Below are positions 23,166 through 33,586 of a DNA stretch of 64,000 nucleotides, in pieces. This stretch comes from Lottia gigantea (Eukaryota; Mollusca; Gastropoda; Lottiidae), in assembly GCF_000327385.1 (NCBI RefSeq), contig NW_008710370.1, forward strand, positions 2,590,235 to 2,654,234, read 5' to 3'. How positions within the stretch are numbered: the first letter of the stretch is position 1; the number at the start of each line of letters is the position of its first letter. A program made the translations under genes and the position numbers. The notes beneath the pieces are model-generated. The model saw nothing but the letters and a program-made list of their open reading frames with translations, had not been told where the DNA came from and ran no database searches.

Positions 23166-24030
23166 AACAAGGAAAATCATTGTGGCAGGACGCAGCAATA
23201 GGACCTTGGGAAATTTATTAAGGGAAAACAAATTAAAACAGTGTGTAGACAATGTGAATATTTTTAAAAGTGAGGGATGTGTACCTTGTAATACACCTAA
23301 GTGCAAAACTTGTGAAAAGATGAACACAACTAACACTATCACAAAAAGACACTCACATTTTATATCAAAGACTCTTTAAATTGTCAGAGTAATTTTGTTA
23401 TATATTGCCTTACTTGTGAATTATGTAAATTTCAGTATGTTGGCCAGATAATAACCCCCTTCAATATTAGACATAACAAACATAGGAGCAACATTAAATT
23501 GAAAAAGGTTCATAAAGCTCCTCATATTGCCCCCCCATTTTAACCAACCAACCTGGTCATGATTATAAATGCACACTTCTTAAAAAAATTCCAAATGAAA
23601 GCAAAAGCAAATTAGACAGTGCAGAAACTCTGTGGATTCATAGACTTGACTCTGTATGGCCGTATGGATTGAATGAACTCAACCCAGGAGGTTTCAAAAT
23701 TGCTAAATATTAGTGTAATTCCCCCCTCCCCCTTTTTTCCCTTCCTGTTTAGATTTTTTGGTAAATCCTGAAGTCATCATTACATACTTGTTATGTTGTA
23801 TCTAAGATTTTGATGTCATAAATCTTCTGAGGTCATGTTATCAAGAATCAAATTGCCTCCCACCATTTTGTGATTTGACCCTTCTCTTGTTATGTGGTTT
23901 CTAAGATTGTGACGTCATAAACCTTTTAATCTTAACTGCCTTCCACCATTTATAGTTTGTTTCTTCCCCTGATCAAGTCAAAACTTTTTTGACGAAACGT
24001 TGGGTATTAAAAGATGGTATTTGATGTCGA
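23165..24030 (+). mobile_element. Penelope-like element, 3' part with GIY-YIG endonuclease
   Basis: Coding traces at 23182-23713 give the canonical Penelope linker (AGRSNRTLGNLL, a GCVPCN..KCKTC cysteine motif) and the GIY-YIG endonuclease (VIYCLTCELCKFQYVGQ, RHNKHRSN, HDYKCTLLKKIPNES, ETLWIHRLDSVWPYGLNELN). The reverse transcriptase expected upstream is missing, so the copy is 5'-truncated. There are two frame disruptions (near 23378 and 23540). The 3' untranslated region holds a possible hammerhead-like core at about 23969-24000 (CTGATCA, a GTCAA/TTGAC stem, GAAAC). Penelope elements prime nicked DNA with RT and GIY-YIG; this copy cannot act on its own. Confidence 0.85.
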
Positions 24031-24044
24031 GTTTTATTATTTAT

Positions 24045-25483
24045 TACACATGTGGTCGTATATTGTCGTCGCCCCTGTCCGTCCGTCAACATTTCTTGTG
24101 AGCACTATAGAGACTACAGTTTTTATCTGATTTTGATAAAGCTTGGTGTGATGCTTTAGATTGATAAGATCTCGGTCAAGTTCGAATTTGACATATTTTC
24201 GATGAAGGGTTTTTGAGATATTGACCTTGACTTAGAACGCCTTGAAATTTGTTAAAAATTGTTCGTGAGCAGGATTGAAGCTACAGTTTTCAACCGATTC
24301 TGATGAAACTTGGTGTAATCATTGGAATTGATAAGATCTCGGACAACTTCTAACTAGACGCATTTTCGATGAACGGTTTGTGAGTTATTGCCCTTGACTT
24401 TGTTAAAACGCGTTGAAATTTGTTAAAAATAGTTTGTGAGCAGGATTGAAGCTACAGTTTTCAACTGATTCTGATGAAACTTGGTGTAATCATTGGAATT
24501 GATAAGATCTCGGACAACTTCTAACTAGACGCATTTTCGATGAACGGTTTGTGAGTTATTGCCCTTGACTTTGTTAAAACGCGTTGAAATTTGTTAAAAA
24601 TAGTTTGTGAGCAGGATTGAAGCTACAGTTTTCAACTGATTCTGATGAAACTTGGTGTAATCATTGGAATTGATAAGATCTCGGACAAGTTTTAACTTGA
24701 CGCATTTTCAATGAATGGTTTTTGAGTTATTGTTAAAACGCGTCAAAATTTGTTAAAAATAGTTCGTGAGCAGGATTGAAGCTACAGTTTTCAACCTATT
24801 CTGATGAAACTTGGTGTGATCATTGGAATTGATAAGATCTCGGACAAGTTCTAACTTGATGCATTTTCGATGAAAGGCTTTTGAGTTATTGTTAAAATGC
24901 GTCAAAATTTGTTAAAAATAGTTCGTGATCAGGATTGAAGCTACAGTTTTCAACCTATTCTGATGAAACTTGGTGTGATCATTGGAATTGATAAGATCTC
25001 GGACAAGTTCTAACTTAACGCATTTTCGATGAATGGTTTTTGAGTTATTGCCCTTTACTTATGAAAAACTTGTCAAAATTTGTTTGTGAGCACAATAGAA
25101 GCTACAGTTTTCAACTAATTTTGATGAAACTTGGTGTGATCATTGGAATAAGATCTCGGACAAGTTCTAACTTGAGATATTTTTGATGAATGTATTTTGA
25201 GTTATTGCCCTTGACTTTGTAAACACGTGTCAAAAGTTGTTTTTTGCCCTTGATTAGAGCTGTGTGATTTAATTGTTTGTTGTATTTGGGTTATTGATAT
25301 TGGTTTAAAAAAATTTTGTGGAATTACTCAGCATAAATAACTGGCATATATATATATATAATTGAATTCAAACTAATAAAATTTCTTCAATACGAGAAAA
25401 TTTGTACTTTAGTCACTTAAGACTGTTTTATCATTTCTGACAGCTGCCAGTGGGCGTATGTTATCTTGCCTCGCAAGCTATTT
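24045..25483 (+). mobile_element. HINE class 1 copy with seven monomers
   Basis: The longest regular array in the window: GATCTCGG recurs at about 24168, 24345, 24508, 24679, 24837, 24998 and 25151, giving periods of 153-177 bp. The head is slightly truncated (ACACATGTGGTCGTATATTGTCG). The tail has the complete distal core, a TATATATATATA tract near 25350, AATTGAATTCAAACTAATAAAATTTC and the GCCAGTGGGCGTATGTTATCTTGCCTCGCAAGCTA end. Adjacent monomers 2 and 3 are more alike than others, suggesting local amplification. Confidence 0.85.
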
Positions 25484-25839
25484 TTATTTTTTCTGAAATC
25501 TGAAAAGACTTTCAGTACTATTTTGGGGTTGATAAACATTGTTGTTAAACAGTAAGCTTTTTTATGTCAAATTTGAATTGGAAAATATATATTATGATAT
25601 GTCTCCCTACCTCAAGTTCAAAGTGTAAAGGAAAAGTATTAAAAAAACAAAGAATAGTAGACACTTTTTGAATAAAATGGGCAGTAAGTGAACAGTATTT
25701 ACCAAATAATGGATAGTTAATGAGTACTACCATAGATATGTTATAATACTCCAGATGGAAATTACATCACCGAACATATTTGAGAGTTCTAAAGTGCCAT
25801 ATTATAAGTCTTGTCTATGAAATTTCAGTAGCTAAAAGA

Positions 25840-26360
25840 ACAAGTGGTTGCCTAGCAAGATACACCCAATTTCCTGATACATTTTCAGCATATCAGAGTG
25901 GTCACCTATCTGTGTCAAATCATACTAAAAATCTAATTTGTGCAAAATATTGTTGATTTAAACAAATACACAAAATTTAATAAGATAGCTTGCCAGGCAA
26001 GGTAATATAAGCCCACTGGCAGCTTTGATTTTGAATAAAAATATTTAGCAGTACAGTAACAATCACCAGTATGAAATATTCAACCTTTAGTCATACACTT
26101 CTTTTGAACTCTTGTGGCGATACTGAAGTATACTTGTGCAAGTTGTGAATGTTCGTAATCACCCAAGGATGGACCCTATTGAAAATCAGAAGAATTGAAC
26201 AATATTTAGTATGAGTTATTGCCCTTGCTCTTGAAAACGCATGATTCTTGCTGGATTTTGACAAAACTTGGTTTTATTATTCAGTCCTGTGCTGAAGATT
26301 GAATATTTGCCTTGTAGAGTTTTCACGAGCTAAAAATTGAACACGTTTTCAAGGTTGACA
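25840..26360 (-). mobile_element. Composite reversed HINE (class 3 end plus class 2 tail)
   Basis: On the minus strand a class 3 3' end (25840-25983; inverse of GTATCTTGCTAGGCAACCAC) abuts a class 2 3' end (from 25984; GATAGCTTGCCAGGCAAGGTAATAT). Within the class 2 part, the monomer at about 26145-26290 reads in the + orientation while its neighbours read minus, as in the class 2 copy at 40.3-40.6 kb. The right edge cuts off the 3' end of the PWWP gene's last exon. Confidence 0.65.
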
Positions 26361-26369
26361 CGTTTTATA

Positions 26370-28560
26370 ATGGTCGCATCAGAAATGAAGTCCATTGCCT
26401 TTCTGCAGTCTTTGGGGATGAGTACAGGAACCGGCTTTCCCTTCTTACCCCCTTGTTTCAAGAAGGTCCTGTGTTTTCAGTAGATATTTCTCACTTGCAC
26501 TTAGCTAACCCATTAGAGCAGTATCTACATCAGCAAGTCCACTTCTTTTCAATTAACTGGACAACTTGATAGCTTCTACTTCCCCAGATCTCCTTTTGTT
26601 GTACGAGACGAGTCTGGCTTGCAAAAGCTTTACTACTTCACTGTATGATGCCCAATTTGCATGTTCCGGCTCAAGGTTCAAGTCCTGCAGCTTCTTCGTG
26701 AGGAACAGTTGTAGACTCTGAATATCTTCTGGCTTTGGCAAGAATTGAACCTTGTTAAGTCTTCTTTCAGCCAGCAACTTCCTGGCACGACGAGTCATCT
26801 TTTCTGACCATTTTGACGTACAGCATCAATGAACTCTGTTGCTTCTTCTTTATAATGCTTCCACTTCCTGTTGGAGCGGTCTTTATTGGACTCTATCCCA
26901 GCAAGTAAACTTTTGGTTTCTGCCACTCGAATCAAATCATACTTCAATTTGATCGCATTGGAAGGACTTTTAAGTTCTTCTTCATCTTCAATATCTGGTA
27001 AAGCAGTGTCAAGTGCAGACTGAACCAAAATGTCAAAATATGTCAAGCGGAGAAAATGCCAAATTTGAAGTTGACCTTCACCTATGTAACTTGATTTGTT
27101 GGGATCAGCTCGTTTTCTTGCATTCAATAGCAATTTGGTAACAAGACACATATGTTGGGATGCATAGTACTTTCTCTTGAGCTCATTGTCCTCACAGTTC
27201 CTAAACCAGGTTTCCCCCAATGCTACCACCAAGAGATCAAGCTTAGCTTCCTTTCCAACTTCATCTTGCCTCATGATCGAGAAGACCTCTGTCTGCAGCA
27301 ACTTTGATGGATCAAGCAGTTTTCTTTTACTAGTTTCCACTTTTCCTTCATGAGGGCTTCTCAGCATAGTATCGACACCTACCTTTACTGCTTTGAGAAA
27401 GATCACATCATCATCACCATCTTCACCATTATCACCATCATTACCCCCATCCCATGATCAATGTGATTATCATCAGGATCACTGCAGTCAGAAAGCGCAT
27501 CAGAATCATAACAACTACTTTCATTAGGATCATAATCTAGATCTTTAGAGCTTCCAGGGTCACAATTGTCATCTTCAGAACCACTGCTACATTTTTGTTC
27601 ACAAACACTTTGTTCAGAAGCCTGCAGTGCTACCAATGTTTTTTCAACCAATTTACAAGTGCCATCATCATCATCATAAGCCATGGCAACACATTTATCT
27701 GACTGAAATTGAAAAGGAGTGGATGCAATATCACCAAGGAAAGGCAAAACTGGGCTATTCAACTCTACCTCTACATCAATGTCGCTGGACTCTCGATTTA
27801 CAACCTCTGTGGCTACATCAATGTCTCTGGACTCTTGGATTACGACCTCTCTAGCTACATCAATATCTCTGGTCTCAGGGATAACGACCACTGGGGCTAC
27901 ATCAATGTCTCTTGACTCTGGGATTACAACCTCTGGTGTTACAACAATGTCTGTGGGATTACAACCTCTGTGGCTACATCAATGTCTCTGGAGTCTGGGA
28001 TTAAGACCTCTGTGTCTACATCAATGTCCTTGGACTCTGGCATTACAACCTCTGGTGCTACAACAATGTGTCTTGTCTCTGGGATTACGACCACTGGGGC
28101 TACATCAATGTCTCTGCAGTCTGGGATTACGACCTCTGTGTCTACATCAATGTCCCTAGACTCTGGGATTACAACCTCTGGTGCTACAACAATGTCTCTA
28201 GACTCTGGGATTACAACCTCTGGTGCTCAACAATGTCTCTAGACTCTGGGATTGCGACAGCTGGGGCTACATCAATGTCTCTGGACATTGGGATTACGAC
28301 CTCTGGGGCTACATCAATGTCTCTGGGCTCTGGGATTACGACCTCTGTGGTTACATCAATGTCTCTGGACTCCAGAGCTACATCAATATCTCTGGAGTTT
28401 GAGATTACAACCTCTTTGGCTACATTAATGTCTCTGGACTGTGAGATCACAACCTCTGTGGCTACATCAATGTCTCTGGACTCTGGGATTACATCTGGTG
28501 CTACATCAATGTCTGAATCCGGGGCTTCCTCATTTGCAGAGTCTGAAGCACCATCAAGAG
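26370..28560 (-). pseudogene. Last visible exon of PWWP gene: repeats plus recombinase-like domain
   Basis: The acceptor ACATTATTTTCAG lies at 28561-28573. The first two bases complete a codon begun in exon 3, giving ALDGASDSANEEAPDSDIDV, then about eighteen 14-residue repeats (consensus SRDIDVATEVVIPE), an acidic cysteine-bearing stretch, and a helical domain (DTMLRSPHEGKV, KRKYYASQHMCLVTKLLLNA). It ends in SYNKRRSGEVEAIKLSS and traces of GKKGKPVPVLIPKDCRKAMD. The end domain matches a family I know from fish, lancelet and mollusc proteins whose missing C-terminus resembles tyrosine recombinases. Disruptions: repeat units of 41 and 35 bp shift the frame, a shift lies at a C5 run near 27447, another near 26800, a stop follows KLSS, and one more shift lies beyond. 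A HINE removes the rest. The splice-linked structure argues that it was once a host gene. Confidence 0.6.
27765..28520 (-). repeat. 42-bp coding minisatellite, about 18 units
   Basis: Units of the form CTACATCAATGTCTCTGGAC then TCTGGGATTACGACCTCTGTGG (plus strand) repeat head to tail. Most are 42 bp; single units are 41, 39, 35 and about 27 bp. On the minus strand each unit encodes SRDIDVATEVVIPE-like 14-mers. On the plus strand the same units read MSLDSGITTSVATS in long open frames, a by-product of a period divisible by three with no stops. Splice structure and flanking domains identify the minus strand as the coding one. Confidence 0.85.
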
Positions 28561-28639
28561 CTGAAAATAATGTAAATGGTCATATTACAAGTCATCGAAA
28601 GTTAATCACATACTAGCACTGTAGAAAATAGCTGAACAT

Positions 28640-28990
28640 GGTCCCATGGCTTATAATGTTGTCCAAAGTTTTACGCAACTTCACACATAGAATTGATTGA
28701 AGGAAAAGCCCGGCCGTATTACACACACATGGCTTATGCAACATCATGTCCAAAAGTCTTATGCAACTTAACAAAAAGGCCTGAGCTTCCATCTGTCAAT
28801 GTTTCTGCACAGGGATGGTCCAGAGTCCTATGCAACTTGTAAGGAGTTAATATACATGTACCCATGGCCTATGCAACTTTAGGTCCCAAATCTAATGCAA
28901 CTACAAGTAACACAAAGACAGGCCAGGGAATTTGATTTGTTCATGTTTTTGCAGAGGCGTGGTCCCGTTGTCTTATGCAACATTAAGTGG
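28640..28990. repeat. TATGCAACTT-type satellite, block 1
   Basis: Contains repeated TTATGCAACTT or variants with linked phrases (CACACATAGAATTGATTGAAGG, CCTGAGCTTCCATCTGTCAATG, GACAGGCCAGGGAATTTGATTTG) in the same order as in 31525-32785. It lies in the intron between the PWWP-gene exons 29009-29080 and 28560. No coding content is supported. Confidence 0.6.
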
Positions 28991-29008
28991 TCAATACTGT
29001 ACACGTAC

Positions 29009-29080
29009 CTTTAATTGCCCATTCATAATCACCCAAGAATGCTTGTAATGTGGATTTTTTTTTCTTTCTTTCAAGTGTAC
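29009..29080 (-). pseudogene. PWWP gene, exon 3 (end of PWWP domain)
   Basis: A 72-bp exon with acceptor CTATATTTTCAG and donor GTACGT. In the frame that joins the next exon (phase 1 at both ends) it reads GTLERKKKKSTLQAFLGDYE then WAIKG, which looks like the last strand and helix of a PWWP domain. Exon 2 ends with two spare bases while this exon expects one; direct splicing would meet a TGA. Either a small exon between them is missed, or one base has been gained or lost. The A-run KKKK stretch is a likely place for such a change. Confidence 0.55.
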
Positions 29081-30271
29081 CTGAAAATATAGAAAAAAAG
29101 GTTAGTATTTCAATGAGTAAAAGCTTAACTGTCCATACACCACCTGAGGACCCAAAATCAATCAACATATCTGGGAATGAATGGTCATTACACAGATAAT
29201 AAAAACTTCAATTATAAACTTATTAACTGTCAAAAGTAATAAAGCAATAAAAACAAATAAAAGGAAACGAGTCATTCCGAATTGTTCAACAACTGGCATT
29301 CAGGCCTGCAAATTTCACTTAAGAGCATTTTGGCTCCTCACGTTCTGAAGTCTCACTCATTTTAGTAATGTGAAGTTTGAGGTTTACATATGGAAGCAGG
29401 AATTGTTTCTGTAGAAGAAATTTGCAGCTCTGCTTGTATTATTCAATTAAACGACACAGGAAAAACCTTTTCTACACATGACCGTTTTTCTGTTTGAAAC
29501 CTTCGCATATGATATCATTTCAAATTTATCCATTTAGATACAAACATTGACATATTTATTTATTGGTGGCCAGATTCTGACTAGGCAATTTTCTTGTTTT
29601 AACCTTTTATTCCGGTAGTTCATTGTTTATCACGAAGTCATGAGAAACAGTCTCCATCAGGTCTGTTGTCATCTTGATGCACATGATGCCTTTTCAATGC
29701 CTAGCTTAATGTCATCGCAACAAAGCGTAGTGCATTCCAATTCATGTGGGACCTCTTCAGGCGACATGACGTTGCGGCAACATCAGGTACATGTTGAATT
29801 CGAGACCCAATCTTCACTCACAAACATGCATCATCTACTCTAGCAGACGAACAGAGAACCACTGATCACTTAAAGTGGATTTCTAAAAAACCAGTCGGTT
29901 GTTTTTCAAAAACGGATTTCAGATTATTTCATCATATGGCAATCAACTTCTGCCCTGCAGACCTTAGCTCACTAGAAAAGCTTTTTCTGTCCCCAAACTT
30001 ATGCAATATCAACAGTGATAGCACTTTTCCCCTTTTCTCTCACTCATCTTCTCACCAGCAAGAAATGGTATTACCTTATGTGCATGCAGCCTAAAACAGA
30101 ATCCAAAAAATAATGCCAAGGACTTCAGAAAAAAAAGCTGTCTTTTTTTCAATAACCTAGAAGTGACTTTTCTCATTTTTGGACAGTTGGTCGAACCTTC
30201 CTTATCCCCTTCTGCAACCTTTTATTTAGATTTATGAACAGAAGAACATCAACAAAGTAAATCATACTTAC
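29081..30271 (-). other. Intron of the PWWP gene
   Basis: Lies between PWWP-gene exons 3 and 2. A + strand frame at 29640-29843 (67 codons) shows no domain. No additional exon with a phase that would reconcile exons 2 and 3 was recognised by eye. Confidence 0.35.
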
Positions 30272-30380
30272 ATTGAGTAGTCACACTTGACAAACACATC
30301 ATATTTCGAACCAGTTTTCTCCATTACACGCACTGGCCACCATACAGTGGTATCTGGAGGCTTTGCCCAGCAAATATCAC
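30272..30380 (-). pseudogene. PWWP gene, exon 2 (PWWP domain core)
   Basis: A 109-bp exon with acceptor TTTTATTTATTCAG and consensus donor GTAAGT. It reads GDICWAKPPDTTVWWPVRVM then EKTGSKYDVFVKCDYS. GDxxWAK...WWP..V followed by a beta strand is the signature of the PWWP domain, which binds methylated histone tails and DNA in chromatin proteins; here the first P of PWWP is V. The exon itself has no disruption. The first two bases complete a glycine begun in exon 1. The mature product would be nuclear. Confidence 0.75.
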
Positions 30381-30974
30381 CTGAATAAATAAAAACTTTA
30401 TTTTAGTTCCTGCATTGTCTTAATATCAATCATCTGACTTAATTCACATAAGGTAGGCCTACATGTAAATACGTATAAGATAAATTATCACAAGTCTTGA
30501 TCATTGAAGTCTTGGAAAAGCATTGACCAAATGTGCACAATCAATGGACTCTCACAGAATCCGATTCTTTGGACATAAAGGACCATGGTTGAAGTTACAA
30601 GGTTGCTTAAAAGTATCACATGGAACTGCGTTTATCTGTCCACTGGTACTCAATAACCCCGAAATCCGCACACTTTTTTTTTTACCAGGAAAATTACCCG
30701 TAAACCCGATGCTCCAGGTTCCGATTCCGCACCCCTGTGATTGACAACCAATTAACAAATTCCATAGTAATTAATACTAACTAATCCGATCGCGTGTCAC
30801 TAATAATTGACAAGGGATTAGCGGTATTGTTTATGTCGTGTCATCTACAGGTGTTTGTTAAACCAACATCCAAGGATTAAGTTAATCCATCCTGGCCATA
30901 TACTTCATTGGTCTTGACGAAACTTAAAAATATCTATGTTCCGTGGTACAGGAAACAACATTGGCAAATTTTAC

Positions 30975-30996
30975 CTGGCCCTTTGCTGGATTGCAT
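30975..30996 (-). pseudogene. PWWP gene, first coding exon
   Basis: Minus-strand ATG followed by QSSKGP and one base of the next codon, then a GTAAAA donor. Joining to the exon at 30380 gives MQSSKGPGDICWAKPP, a typical start for a protein with an N-terminal PWWP domain. The phase fits exactly. The transcript start was not located; the sequence immediately to the right (to about 31080) is the presumed 5' untranslated region and promoter side. Short, so it is supported mainly by phase and position. Confidence 0.55.
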
Positions 30997-31524
30997 CGGT
31001 GCCGATAACGACTTGGTGTTGTGCAGGACTATCGTATGTATCTTTTGTAAACGATGTTTGTAAATAAAATTATCGAGCTAAAGTAAAAAATATCACAATA
31101 TGATGCAAATAAAATTAAGAAACTTGGATCTTCGTCTGGTGTTTCCATTTAAATAATGGTTTGGTAGATGACTAGTTAGAATTTACTAAATATAGAACAC
31201 TGGGGTCATATTTTCTCAATACTCAATTCTCATTGGATAATTTTTCCCGCCATAAATGTAAATGGGCTAAAATTAGTATCATATCAATGCTGTATTTCAA
31301 TCACCCCTGCAATGGCATTTTATGGCCACACGAATATTTTAACTATGCTTTGAACTACCGTTGTATGCTCTATATCATTTTTTCTAAATTAGTTCAAATC
31401 TTATTTATTTACTTTATATGACAATTGTTAAATTCAAATTGTGACTAAAATCACGGGGGTTCCAAAGAAGTCCATCGTACGTTGCGGTACTACCGTACTG
31501 TCAAAGTGCATATATTGCACAATT
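30997..31524. other. Presumed promoter side of PWWP gene; no other gene
   Basis: No recognisable core promoter motif was distinguished from the AT-rich background. No coding frame is supported. Confidence 0.3.
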
Positions 31525-32785
31525 TTGCAACATCATGTCCAAAGTCTTATGCAACTCAACAAAAAAGCCTGAGCTTACTTTTGTCCATGTCTGCTCAGGG
31601 ATGGTCCAAAGTCTTATGCAACTTGTAAGTAATTCAGTGGATAGAAAAGGCATCATAGGGAGTCAATGAATATATACATGTTCCCATGGCCAATGCAATT
31701 TTAGGTCCCACATCTTATGCAACTGCATGTCATACAAAGACAGGCCAGGGATTTCGATTTGTCCATGTTTTTGCACAGGCGTGGTCCCATGGCTTATGCA
31801 ACTTCACACATAGAATTGATTGAAGGAAAACACCGATGGAGTCTGTACTAAACACCCATAGCTTAAGCAACGTTATGTCCAAAGTCTTCCAAAATTCACA
31901 CATAGAATTGATTGAAGGAAAACACCGATGGAGTCTGTACTATACACCCATGGCTTATGCAACGTTATGTCCAAAGTCTTCCAAACTTCACACATAGAAT
32001 TGATTGAAGGAAAACACCGATGGAGTCTGTACTATACACCCATGGCTTGTGCAACGTTATGTCCAAAGTCTTATGCAACTTAACACATAGAATTAATTGA
32101 AGGAAAAGCCCTGCTGTACTACACACCTATGGCTTATGCAACGTTATGTCCAAAGTCTTACACAACTTATTTGTCTCACTTATACTTATACACCCTAATA
32201 CAACTTCACACATAGAACTGATTGAAGGAAAACAGGATGGAGTCTGTACTACACACCCATGGCTTATGCAACATTATGTCTAAAGGCTTATGCAACTACA
32301 CAATGACAGGCCAAGGAATTTGATTTGTCTATGTTTTTGCACAGGCGTGGTCCCATGGCTTATGCAACTTCACAAAAAGGCCTGAACTTCCATTTGTGTA
32401 TGTATCTGCACAGAGAGGGTCCAAAATCCTATGCAACTCAGTTCAGAGTTCAGACGTCAATCTTCTGGCGTGTCAAATATAAAGGACATTTAAGTCAACA
32501 CAAATCATTCAGATCAGCAGTTGATTCAGACGATAAATGTCTGTAGTGGAGTGAACGACAGGTCGACGTGAATCAGCAAACTGTTAAGCCCAACGGATTC
32601 GGATTCAAATTTATTTCGGCACATAAGAAGATCGACGTCTGAACTAGGCCTAATTCAGTTGATAGAAAAAGCATTTGGAATCGATATCCACGTACCCATG
32701 GCCTATGCAACTTTAGATCCCAAATCTAATACAACTAGGCCCTACTGTAACAAAGACAGGCCAGGGAATTTGATTTGTCTCTTTT
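31525..32785. repeat. TATGCAACTT-type satellite, block 2
   Basis: Between about 31790 and 32280 a unit of roughly 95-105 bp repeats about five times: CCCATGGCTTATGCAACGTT, ATGTCCAAAGTCTT, TTCACACATAGAATTGATTG, AAGGAAAACACCGATGGAG. The flanks carry the same longer order of phrases as block 1 (TGTCCATGTTTTTGCACAGGCGTGG, ACAAAGACAGGCCAGGG). About 120 bp of different sequence interrupts near 32470-32640. It lies just upstream of the PWWP gene start and also inside its intron. Confidence 0.7.
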
Positions 32786-32789
32786 AGAG

Positions 32790-33004
32790 TCTTCACGAGC
32801 TAAAAATTGAACACGTTTTCAAGAACAAGGGCAATAACTCATACTCAATATTATTTAGTATTGCGCTAAAGAGTTCAAAAGAAGTGTATGACTGAAGGTT
32901 GAATATATCATACTGGTGATTGTTACTGTACTGCTAAATATTTTTATTCAAAATCAAAGCTGCCAGTGAGTGGGCGTATATTACTTTGCCTGGCAAGCTA
33001 TCTT
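32790..33004 (+). mobile_element. HINE class 2 tail
   Basis: Only the tail: GAGTCTTCACGAGCTAAAAA, an inverted monomer portion, ATACTGGTGATTGTTACTGTACTGC, then AATCAAAGCTGCCAGTGAGTGGGCGTATATTACTTTGCCTGGCAAGCTATCTTT. The 5' part is missing; the satellite block borders it on the left. Confidence 0.7.
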
Positions 33005-33196
33005 TTATGTTTTTAAAACTTTTCAACAAGATACGATTTAATTTTATCGTCCCCTAAGAGTCACCAGGAATATAAATAATCCCTACAGCCTATTTGAATT
33101 ACATAAACTATTCTTAGCTAGTTGTTAACCTGTATTGCACTTGCAGGTCAGAAAACTGCGAATTTGAGTCCTAATTTGAAAGGCTTTAGAGTGATT

Positions 33197-33586
33197 ACGA
33201 TCTAAAAATTGAACACGTTTTCAATAACAAGGGCAATAACTCATACTAAATATTTTTCTGATTTTCAATAGGGTTCATTCTTGGGTGATTACGAACACTC
33301 ATACCAAGTTTTGTCAACATCCGTCAAGAATTGTGCCTTCTAGAGTGTTCACGAGCTAAAAATTGAACGCGTTTTCAAGAACAAGGGCAATAACTAATAC
33401 TAAATATTTTTCGATTTTTCTGATTTTCAACAGGGTTCATGCTTGGGTGATTATGAACACTCATGCCAAGTTTTGTCAAATCGGTCAAGAATTGTGTCTT
33501 GTAGAGTGTTTACATGCAATTGTGGACGGACACACCGACGGACATGGGTGACAGCAATAAATGCCCCCCATTTCATGTGGGTGTAT
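33197..33586 (-). mobile_element. HINE class 2, reversed, with complete 5' head
   Basis: Two reversed class 2 monomers (GGGCAATAACTCATACTAAA, GGGTTCATTCTTGGGTGATTACGAACACTC) end in the reversed head GGACACACCGACGGACATGGGTGACAGC...TTTCATGTGGGTGTAT followed by AAAAATTT. The 3' tail is missing. Confidence 0.7.

Noticed and set aside
27627-28616. Long + strand frames across the 42-bp repeats (MSLDSGITTSVATS type)
   Set aside because: They are mirror frames of the minus-strand repeats; splice sites and flanking domains support the minus strand.
29640-29843. 67-codon + frame, and a minus-strand DDNRPDGDCFS resembling an OTU protease start
   Set aside because: The OTU-like match is only a few residues before a stop, with no continuing domain; the + frame has no motif.
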